From Dastarcus helophoroides (Eukaryota; Arthropoda; Insecta; Coleoptera; Bothrideridae): a stretch of 64,000 nt of DNA. A program made the translations under genes and the position numbers. The stretch is taken from the NCBI GenBank assembly GCA_028583605.1, contig CM053332.1, positions 13,256,442 through 13,320,441 of the forward strand, in the 5' to 3' direction. The notes under the pieces were generated by a model. The model was not told the origin of the DNA, ran no database searches, and saw nothing but the letters and a program-made list of their open reading frames with translations. The first letter of the stretch is position 1, and the number at the start of each line of letters is the position of its first letter. This document shows, one piece after another, positions 36,601 through 48,600 of this stretch.

Positions 36601-39600
36601 TGAGAATCGCTGAAAATGTCTTGAACTCGTGAAAAAGCTCGATATTAGGCTTCCGCATAAATGAAAGATATTCATTTGACACAACGAATCAGTATGTGCG
36701 ATACGCATGAAAATAATCCTTTTCTGAAAAGAATCATTACTGGGGATGAAAAATGGTTCACCTACAGTAACATCATTCGAAAACGATCATGGTCCAAGCC
36801 GATGCACCAGCACAAACCACATCAAAAGCTGAATTGCATCAAAAAAAAAAGATCATACTGTCGATTTGGTGGGATTATAAAAGTGTTTTGTATTTTGAGC
36901 TGCTTCCAAGGAACCAAACAATCAATTCAGATGTGTACTGCCAACAGCTACTGAAACTAAATGAAGCAATCAAAGAAAAAAGGCCAGAATTGGAAAACCG
37001 GAAAGGAATTGTGTTCCCCATGACAATGCTAGGCCTCACATATCTTTGGTAACTCGTGGGAAAGTATTGGAGCTTGGTTGGGAAGCGATGTCGCATCCCC
37101 CATACAGTCCTATTCTAGCACCATCTGATTACCATTTATTTCGTAGTTTGCAGAAATTTATTACTGGTAAAAATTTCTCAAATGATGATGACCTTAAATC
37201 GCACTTGGTTCAGTTTTTTTCTGAGAATGAACAGAAATTCTATGAGCGTGGAATCATGAAGCTGCAAGAAAAATAGCAAAAGGTCATTGAACAAAAAGTT
37301 AATTAATTGTAGTAGAGTATATTCTTTATATTAAAAAAATGTGTTTTTTTTCCTACCACAAAACCGAAATTACTTTCTTGTAAACCCAATGGTATCCTTT
37401 AAATGACAAAGTTTAATTATAACTAAAGGCAGGAAAGTACCTTCTTCAGTTTATTGCATTATTTGCAGTTCTATCTTTTTTTTTGGAATTAAATGTAATT
37501 TTAGGTCAACAAAGTACTTCCTTACATTTTTGCTGAAAATGTGTCTCGAAATTCCTGTTTTAAGTTGGAATTTCCAATTTCTTAAGTTCAAAACCAAATC
37601 TCGAGAAAGGAATTTAAAACAAGAAGCAGAATGATCGTTATTTTGCAGTTCTATCTTTTTTTTGGAATTAAATGTAATTATAGGTCAACAAAGTACTTCC
37701 TTACATTTTTGCTGAAAATGTGTCCCGAAATTCCTGTTTTAAGTTGGAATTTCCAATTTCTTAAGTTCAAAACCAAATCTCGAGAAAGGAATTTAAAACA
37801 AGAAGCAGAATGATCGTTATTTTGCTAAAAATTAATTTAAAGATAATTGTTTTACAGTTTCATTATTTTTTATGTATAGGTATAATCCATATTTTCTTTG
37901 TTAAAAAATGTTTATTATTGTAAAAAAAAAACGGCTCAAAACTCATTAAGTTGTACTTTTAGTAATTATCGTTTTTCTATACAAAAAAAATTTGTGCATC
38001 AAACTTAAATATGTATATGCTTAATTAATAGATGTGGCCCCCAGGCTAAGCGAACATAATCATAGTGAAGTTATGTAGCTGTAATATGCATTAAATTTCT
38101 AGTGAAGGACTATAAATCATAATCCACCTTTAATTCTCTGTGTCTGTCGTCCATGCTTTTAAGTCGGTATTGGGAATGCCTCTAAAAAGAACGACGATAC
38201 ATCTGCAAATCGTGATTACATAGCTGAATTTACAGTTACGATAGGAAACAACAGAGAAGAAACAAACGTTACGTCCTCAGTTGCTCTTTTACTAATCAAA
38301 CTAGAGACATTATTCGAAATTGAATATCAGTGAGAAAAAAAATTAATTTTCCCAAGTAGTCGATACGGCAATCCTTCAGGACGAAGACATAAACTGAGAA
38401 AATTTTCGAACCGTTATATCATTAATTACTTTGTATTTCTTTCACGTACAATCCTTACAGACTTGAAGCTATTCTCAGCTCATCGGGATTCAAGTGTCTT
38501 TAATATGTAAATGAAGTCGCAGAATTAAATAGACAAATGTGCAAAAATTTGTATGGGAACTTAATTATCAACTGTTAGAGGGATATTCAACTCGTCTACA
38601 CACACTTTATCCATAACTAAGTTAACAAAATATTTCCGCTTAATAGAATCACACTGGTCCAGACCATTTTGATTCTAATCACCGGCGATTCTATAAAATG
38701 ACTGAAATTTGACCCCTTGGGGCCAGTTGATAATGGAGAATGGAAGGGGAAATTGAGCCCTCACTACATTATTCTAATCATTAATTTTAAAAAATGCATA
38801 ATTTCTATCGAATAGAATCTTTCAGTGCTGTCCGGCACGATAGTCTTTCTGTAATTATCTCCGGTTCGATATTTATGCCCGGTTTGTATGTCTTGATTGA
38901 ATTTTCCTCAAAAATACAATAAATATAGTTACATTGGAAGTTAACCAAAATTAGAAGGGATTTTAATCATCGGGGGAAATTATTAAATAGTCATTAAGCG
39001 TAAAGTTTTTGATTCCATTATCCGAAAATGTGATTTTTATAACCAGTAGTTTTTGGTGAAACGGACTGGTCCTTGATTTTATTCAAAAATTGAGATACAG
39101 AATTTGTCTCCTGAAACCAAAAAAGATCTTTCTTAGTTTCAGGGTACAAGTTCTGTATTTCAATTTTTCAGTATTTTTTACATTCAATATTCATAATATT
39201 CAATTTGTTTCTGTACCCAAAGCATTTAATTCTATTAAATGGCTGATTCTGTAAACCAATGATTCCATTAAGCGGCATCTACTGTATACATATCTATATT
39301 TCAATACTTTTATGATGATAAATTGACAAATATAAACCTCAACTTTCAGGCTTTAATATACCAATAAGATGACGTTTCTTTCTCATGTAAAAAAGGTTAA
39401 ATTTCCGGTATTACTCTGGATGATTCGAAACTACTAAAGTACTAAAATCCGAAATGATTTTTTACTGCAAAGTCATGGCGCAGATCGTAAATTCTTCTTC
39501 GAGCTTCCACAGAAGCAAGGTGTGTATATGCAAAGTTTTTTGTGAGCAAACATTCCAAGTAGTCGACCGTGTGAACTACCAATCGATTAGCCATTCGCAT

Positions 39601-42600
39601 ATGCAAATTTGCGTAGGAACACAGTAGACAATCGAGGAATTCTAAATTCCAAGTGTGACGTATGGGAGTTTCGAGTGTGACTCAAGCATTTACGTAAGTA
39701 TTGTTAGCACACAAAGAATCGGTTATGCAAAAAAAAAGGATCTTCAAGTCGCATTGACCTTGATTGTGCCCCTGACCGCTCAAGCAGGTGCAATTCCAAT
39801 GAGATTTTGCATTCATTTCTCTGTCATTGTGGTGCATGAGCTTACATGATATAAGACCAATGAAAATAAAACAATTATGACGTTATTTTTGGGGTTCCGT
39901 GCCAAAAGTGGAAATCCATATAAGAAGTGGAATCCATATAGGACCACTCGCGTGCATCTCTCTCTATCTGTTACGCACAAAGAATAGAAAATTTAAAACA
40001 ATGGTTTCGAAATTTTAAACTAAAAGTTTAAAGACTCAATTTCGAAAACAATAGAAGAAGAATCAAAACGTGGAAATGTCAATTTCAAAGGTCAAAAACT
40101 TAAAAAATTTAAAATGGAAAGCGTATTAAAAAAATTCGAAAAACAAGACGAAATTTTAAAAATAAGCTCTAAATTTATTCGAAAGAGAAACGAGCAGAAA
40201 AATCTTTGTGCTCTTTTATCATTTCGAGTTTTTCTCAGAATTTTTCAATTTTTCTCAAAATTCTGACCATTTGCATTTAAAATATTTCGCTATTTTTTGA
40301 GATCTAAACTAGAAATTTCGAAAAATTGCCACAGTACCAAAGACCTAAATAAAAAAATTGATATTCAAAAAATGTTCTTCAAAATTTCGGGAGAAAATAT
40401 CAACAATACGGTAGCAGAGTTTGGTTTTTATAAAAAATTGTCAATGATTTCTATATATAGTCAACATTTTCGAAATTATTCAGGATACATAGAGAATTAG
40501 CAGTATCCTAGTGCTTTGCAATTAATTTATTTTAAACACTACAGATGTCATTTCAAATACTTAAGGAAAAATACTAATGAACGTGCTTTGTTTCAGCTCC
40601 ATTAACAGAATCGAGTGCAGAATTAGAATATTATCCAGGTAAGATAGATTTCAAATTATTAAACCAATAGTTTGACATGGAATAAGTTAGTACTTGCATA
40701 TCAGTGAAGACAGAAAATCAGTTGAACGGTCAAAGCATTAGCGAATTGTAAGCTAAACAACAATTACAATTAATAATTAATTAAATTAATTAATAAAAAA
40801 AACGAAAATGTCATTTTTTAAAATCAACTACTTTATTTGTAGACCTATTAAAAAAATTAAATCCTTTTTACGTGAGTTCTCAAGAGGTTTCCAGTGCAGC
40901 TAATTTTGTTCATCTTTTAAATTCTTAGAAAATTGTATCAATTTTGACAACATATAACATGTGAACCAATCAGATTTTCCTGAATTCGAAAATGATAAAA
41001 CCCTCTCAGGAATTACTCAAGGAGGAAAGTAACTGTAAGCCACTGTAAAGCTTTTAAGAAGCAAGCAAAAATGTTTTTTCAATTAGTCCACAAGTAAACT
41101 AGTTAGAGCAGATTTTAAAAACGTTGGTCTTCACTTTTTTCTCAATAAAAAATAATCAAAACAGTATTCAAATATGTTCTTACCTGTTTGGGTATAAAAT
41201 TCCCCAGTACTTTGCGCTTTAAAATGATTTTCTATCTCCTCTGTGACAAGATAAAATTCCAAAAATAATTAATTTTATTTATTTATTAATATTTACGTCA
41301 TACAAATTATTTCATGTTTCAAATGAAAATTAATTTCATGGTATGAGGATAAATTTGAACCAGTCAAGAAATGTTGTAACGTTTTCAGTTGCTGACTCCA
41401 CGGGGTGTTACTACAATTTCCAACACTACGATGAAGGTGACCGAATTCTCACAAACGAACCTTGCCTCAATTGTACTTGCCATAACAAAATGCTAATGTG
41501 CTACTTAAGGGTGTGCCCATTTACCAAAGCGATAGGTGCTGATTGTACGGTGGAAAAACGACCCGATCAATGTTGCCCTGTTATAACTTGCCCAGAAGGT
41601 AGGTTATAAATTGAACGTTATCTAAATACGCAGATACATTCCTGATTTTTAGTTCCTGTCCAACTTCTGCCTTCCAGTACTACCCAATCTTCATCGGAAG
41701 TGGGACATCTGGATCGATATGGTTGTTCTATAGAAGGTCTCTTCTACTCGGATGGTGCCCGTGTGCCTGGCAATCCATTCAAACCATGCGAACTATGTTA
41801 CTGCATTCGAAACAAGACAGCTTGTGTTATGCAGGAATGTACATTAAAAATAGCAGGATGTCAGCCGGTTTATCAGGAAGGAGTGTGTTGTCCTGTAAGA
41901 TATGATTGTGGTACGTATGACATTTTATTTTTAACATGATTGTATTAACCTATTTTTAATTTTAGACCACTCAGAAGATAATTTATTAGAGGGACCAACA
42001 AGTACTACACCAGGATTGATATTCACTACAACACTATCTCCTGAAAAACCAACGGATTGTATATACAACGGGGAAATATATGGTGACGGTGCTTTAATAA
42101 ACAAAGAGACTCCTTGTGAACATTGCTATTGCATGAAAGGAGACATCGTATGTGCTGTGCAGGAATGTGCACCAACGCCGTTAGACAAAGTCAATTGTAC
42201 GGCTTTACCAGTAAGAGAAGGTCAGTGTTGTCCTGATACTTACGAATGTGATAATATGATCGAAGAAGAATTGACAACGGCTCTCTTTGACTTAACAACG
42301 TCTTCATCGCAAACAAAATCTCCAGAAGAAAAACTAAGCCACCGAAGCTACCACAGCTTATACATCTCCTAAGTTTGTAGATAGATTCGAAGGAACCGAA
42401 ACCACAGCACAACCAATCGAGCACCTTCCTTCTGCTACAGAACCCATTGAATTTGATAAAACAACCGAAAAAGAACAAACAATTGACCAAGAAACACAAA
42501 AACCAGGAAAGACCGATTGAAACCGAAACAAAAATATCAGAAGAAGCTACTGAACATCCCATAATAACTACTGAGCCTTCAACTGAGAGAATCTGTTACC

Positions 42601-45600
42601 GACTATAGTAAACCATCAATATCAGAAGATCTAACAACAGAGAAAATCCCAAGTGCATGAAGACCCATCCATCAAAATCAGATACAACTGAAAATCCTAC
42701 TTCTGAAGCATCTGTAATGAGTAGCTCAGTAGGTCCACAAAAGGAAATAACAATTAGCCCAGAAGAAGAAAAGGTAACTACTGAAATAATCGAACAATCC
42801 AAAACAACTGAATCTGAAATCAGCACGAAATTACCAGAACGGACTCCTGAAAAGACTACGTTACGCCGAAAAAACAAAATTACCTCATGAGGAATACACT
42901 ACACAACTACCCAGTAAAGAAAAGACTACTCCAGGCGTAACAGAACAATTCCCAGAGACGGAAAGTAATGAAATTCAAACAACCCTGCAACCTTCCAAAT
43001 TTACCGAAAAATCACAAGATGAATATCCCGATAAAACTGCCACAACGACTGAAAAAGAAGTACTAGTTACAGTAGTACCTACATCTGAAAGTCCCAAAAT
43101 ACCGATAGATTCTCACGTAGTTACAACAGAAACCCCAACAGATAAAATCACAGTTTCACCGAAAGAAACAGAAAGTCACACTTCTCAAGGACCCTACGGA
43201 AGAGAAATACGAAACAACACCAAAAGCTATCACAGAAGAATCGATCCCAGCTCATGATGAGACGCACGGTCCGGAGGAAGAGCATGAACCAGAAAGCACT
43301 ACCAAATTTGAAGAAGATATGCCACACATCATTACACAAGTCTATCCGAATGAAACTCAGAAACCTATTTCAGGAGACCAAGTAACTGAAGCAACTACAC
43401 CACCGAAAGAAATAATAACTACATCCACTAAGACATTACCAGAAGACGAAGAACAGAAAACAATTTCTCCTGCGACTACTAAAGCAGAATTAACAACTGA
43501 AAAAGAATTATTAAGTCCTGAAACAACTGTAGCAACAACATTACCAAAAGAAATAATAACTACATCCGCTGAAAACATTATCAGAGGATGACGAACAGAA
43601 AACAGCTTCACCTGTAACCACTAAAGCAGAATTAACCACTGAACAAGAATTAAAATACCCTGAAACAACTGCCATTCCAGAGGATGCAACTCAACCCGAA
43701 AATACCGTTCAGGAAGGAACAAAATTCACAACATTACCCCCACAAGATATTCAAACTCACGAAACAAGTAATTATCCACCAAGGATCAAACCTGACGAAT
43801 CATCTTCGACATTAGCTTCTGCGACAGATGAAATAACAACATTGTCTTCAAGTGAAGAAAAAACTGCACCGCCTACTGACGTGGAAACATCATCCAAATC
43901 CCCTGTTGAGTCCGAAATAACAACTAAATCAGCTGCCGAACTAGAGACAACAAAACCATCCAGCGAATCAGAAATCTCGACATCTGCAGAACCGGAATCA
44001 CCTACGAAGTCGCCTGTAGAAACAGAAACATCAACTAAATCATCTGCACAGTCAGAACTATCAACCAAACCATCTATAGAATCAGAAACATCAACTCAAC
44101 ATTCCAAAGAAGCAGAAGCGACAGAAGAAGTAACAGAATATAAAGAGTTGACTACAGTTCAATTTACAAGCGAAAACTTGCCACAAATTACAACTCAGAA
44201 GAGTGTTAAGGAGTATACCACTTTGTCACCTTCTATTACAAAGAGTCCTAAAAAAGATCAAGAAAGCGAGTTAGATATAACACCGCCAACAGAAAAAGAA
44301 ATAACGACTTTGTTACCAAATGAAGAAAATGAAAAGGAAACTACACGAACAACCCCAAGAAGAAGAAAACGAAATACCGGACTCTACCACTGAAGTGCAA
44401 AAGGCTGAAAAACCGAGCAGTTTCGAAGAAAAAGAAATCACAACAACTGCAAAGGAAATAGTTGAAGTAACCACGACTAGATTCAAATTACCTGCGGAAA
44501 CAAGTACTAAAGTAGTTGAGGAAGTAACTACACTTAAAGAAGCAGAGGGACATCTGGCGGAAACCACTACAACCGAACACAGTATTCCTGGAGAAGGTAG
44601 TTGTTTGGTGGATGGAGAAACATATTCAAACAACACCAGCGTACCTACAATCAACCACTGCCAAGTCTCTTGCGTTTGTATGAGCTCAATTTTACAATGT
44701 ACTTCGGTCCCTTGTGCCCCTCCACCAACAAATATGCAAAACTGTATGCCTGTCTATCAAGATCCTGACAGTTGTTGTCCCACATATAGTTGCAGTGAGT
44801 ATTTGTTTTTTTATTTGTATTTTTATTTTAATTATTCACAATTTCAAAATGTGACATATAATAGGTATTATTATTTACTCAAAACTGTTTAAAATTGATA
44901 ATGTTTACTTATTAGAGAATAGAATTTTGTGATTTGGATCAATAATAATAAATGAAATATCCTTTTTTTCAGCTGGGCCAGGTGTTACAATTATGGAATC
45001 AGACAGTCATAAGATGGAAACAACAACACCTAACGTGGAATCAACCCCTCACACCAAAGAAAAGGAAGGATTAACAGAATCGGGAGTAGAGGAAGCAACA
45101 CAGACGGAAGGTTCAACTAAAAAGTCCAATGAATTACCAGTAGTAACAGTTTCAAGTACAGAGAAGGTTGCTGCTACTGAACCATCAATAAACAAAGTAG
45201 ACTGTGGTCTAGAAGGTTGTCCTCTTCCTAGCGGTGTTGACAAGGAAACGACAGAAAGTGAACAAGAACAGACTAAAGCTGCAACAGAAGGACCATCAGA
45301 TGGCGGAGCAGTAGACAAAGAAAAATCACCTGCTAGTACTGAAATCGCACCAAACTGTGATCATGAAGGTTGCCCCAATCCGATAACTGAAAAAGGAGTC
45401 GGATCAACTGCGCCATCAGCTGATTGTGGGGACTCCGGTTGCTTACCTCCTGGTGAAATAACTGAAGGAGATAAACTTACTACACAACTCCCAGAATCAA
45501 TAACTCAACAAAGTTACGCAGAAACTTCACCACCAGCAACTACAAAGCAACCAGAAGTGCCTTTATTAGTAAGCTCGGAACAACCAATAACAGAACGAAG

Positions 45601-48600
45601 TCACACAGAGACGTCAGAAACAACAACTATAAAGTTACCGGAAGCACCAGTAGGCACACAAGAGTCAAAGGCGCCAGAGGAACTAACCGTGACGCCACTC
45701 ACTGGTACAGAATCCACAGAATCGCAACATATTGCCACACAATCTTCAATTGCCCCCGAAAAACCACAGGGTCCGTCTTATGATTGTGGAGAAGAAAATT
45801 GTGCCGTCCCAACCGAACAATCACCAACAGAATGTAGCGGTTCTGACTGTAAGATTACAACAAGTCAAGTAATTGACACTTCAGAGCAGGTCGTTACCGA
45901 AAAACTGGATAACACCAGTTCACCTGCTTTAGATTCCTCAAGAACTACTCCAGTAGGAACTGAAGCGGCCACAGAATCTGGAAAAGAACACACAGAGCCA
46001 ACCGAAAAACAATTAGAGCAAACCACAATACTTCCAGTTGCACATGATAAAGAAGAAGAACCACATGTAGTAACCGAAGAAGCTATTAACAAAGAGCAGC
46101 AGGTACCAGATTGTAGTTCCGATGCTTGTAAAGCTAGTGAGTGCGGGCCAAGCGGATGTGCTTCTCCGGAGCCTCAAACTGAAGCTCCTAGTAAGGAAGA
46201 AAATATTCCGAGTAACGAAATCTCTTCAACTGAATGTGACGGAAAAGACTGTGAACCATCTTCGGCCAGTTGTGAAGGAAGTGATTGCCTTCAACCGACA
46301 GAACATCCTGCATCAAGTGATTGCGGTGAACAAGGATGTGAGATCGTCCCAGATTGTGCTCAAAGCTCAGAAGGATGCAAATTACCGTCTGCGGAAGATT
46401 GCGGAGAACAAGGTTGTACTGCAAGTGGTAATGATTCAGGCTGTATACCTGGTTCTCCAGACTGTCAAGTGCATTCGACAGAGTGTGAGGGAGAAAACTG
46501 CAAACCTAGTGGTGGCTGTGCACCTGATTCTGTTGATTGTCAAGTACAACCAGCAGATTGTGGCGAAGACGGATGCAAATTGCCTCCACAAGTGTGCCCA
46601 CCTGGATCGGATTGTCATATTCCTGCAACGGAATGCGGCGAGGGTGGTTGTTCTTACCCTCCAAAGGAGTGCGCCCCAGGAACAGACGGATGTAATATCC
46701 CGTCCTCGGAAGATTGCGGGGAGAAAGGATGCGATCAAAGCTTCTCAACAACCACAAAGCTGTACACCGGGATCAGAAGGATGTCACATGCAACAACCAA
46801 TTGATTGTCAAGGAAATGATTGCGAACCTAGGCCAGAAATACCTGGAGAAGGATGCCAACCTGGATCAGATTGTCAAGCTGTTGAATGTCAAGGAGAAGG
46901 ATGCAAAGAACAAATCTCAAAGCCCAACTGCACATCTGAAGAAGGCTGCGTTCATGTTATTCCAGAAACTCAACCAAGCGAAACAACTATTCCTACCGAC
47001 AAACAGCAGGGATACACGGAACAACCTGATACAACAAGAAAAGAAGAAAGTACAAGCTTCGTTACGCAACCAAGCGTATACTCTTCTTCTACTAGTGATA
47101 TTAGCCCCGAAAAATCTGTAACAACCACGGAAACTGGCGAACAACAAACTGAATTACCAGGTATCACATCCGAAGAGTCCAAACCTACAGAACCTGCTGA
47201 ACAACAAACCGAATTACCACGTGTCACGTCCGAAGAACCGAAAGTTACAGAAACTGCCGCACAACAAACAGAATTACCACGTGTCACATCCGAAGAACCG
47301 AAAGTTACAGAAACTGCCGCGCAACAAACAGATTTACCACGTGTCACATCCGAAGAACCGAAACCTACAGAAACTGCCGCACAACAAACAGAATTACCAA
47401 GTAAAGCGTCCGAAGAGCCTAAACCTACAGAAACAGCGTGCACAACAGACAGAATTACCAGCTACAGCATCCGAAGAACCAGAAATTTCAACAGTTAAAC
47501 GATTAGAAATAACTACGCAACAAGTAGAACTTAGCACGCAAGGAAGACAACCTTCAATAGAAACAACAGAAAAAGAAGAGTCAACTGGGCAACCTTCTGA
47601 AGCAACAGAGAGTGCACCAGAAACCCCCTCGCATGATTTGAAAACAACGGCTCTTCCCGAACCCAGTAAAGAAAGTCAGACCGAAACGGCAGGTACTGAA
47701 GTAACAATAAGACCAGTAGAGCAAAAGCCTACTGAAGCTCTTGAACTAACAACCCATTCTAGTCCAAAACCAAGCGAAAGTGATGGTCAACCAAAGAAAC
47801 CTGAAGAAGCACAGTCTACAACATTAATTCCAGAGCAACATACTGAATCAAAAGTTCCAACAACTATAGAACATGAAATTGCAGAAACTACACATTACTT
47901 TGACGCGAAACAAACTACTGAAGCAAGCAAACCAGATGAAAAAGGAGCGACAGAAAATGAAATATCTACCCAGAAGCCAGAAGAGAGCGAGCCAAGTAAT
48001 ATAGCAGGTACAACTCCTATAGTGGAAACTGAAACACAAACCGAATCTAAAGATTCACACGAATTATCAACGGAACACATCGAACATGAACCATCAACAA
48101 AGAGTTCCATAGCAGAAGTAACAACGGAACAAGCCAAAATTACGGAAACAATCAAACCAGAAGAAATGCCAGAGATTGTTACACAAGAATCCGCTACATT
48201 TAAGCCTAGACCAATACCAGAAAGCGACGATCATAAACAAATGACAGAAATCGAATCTCCTACCACTCTAAGATCGTTAATAACCAGTACGTTGAAGCTA
48301 TCAGAAGAGGAAGTAACTACGAAATTAATTTCAGACAGTGAACGGTCTACACAGGTACCCAAAGTTACACAGCCAGAGGATGTTGGAAAATCAACAGATC
48401 ATCCAGAAGTTGCGACTGAAATATCAACACATCATCCTGTAGAACCCGAGGAGCAAAGCAGCAGTAAATTTACCACAGAAAATATAGCGGAAAGTCCTAA
48501 GGTCACTACAACTCAAACATTAACGAAAGAAGAAGCTACAACTACGATCAAAGAAGCTACAACTATGATCAAAGAAGCTACAACTGCAAAGGAAAGACTT

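Noticed and set aside
39655..39849. 64-codon frame upstream of exon 2 as an extra tenectin exon
   Set aside because: No in-phase splice sites, and the signal exon joins exon 2 directly in phase 1.
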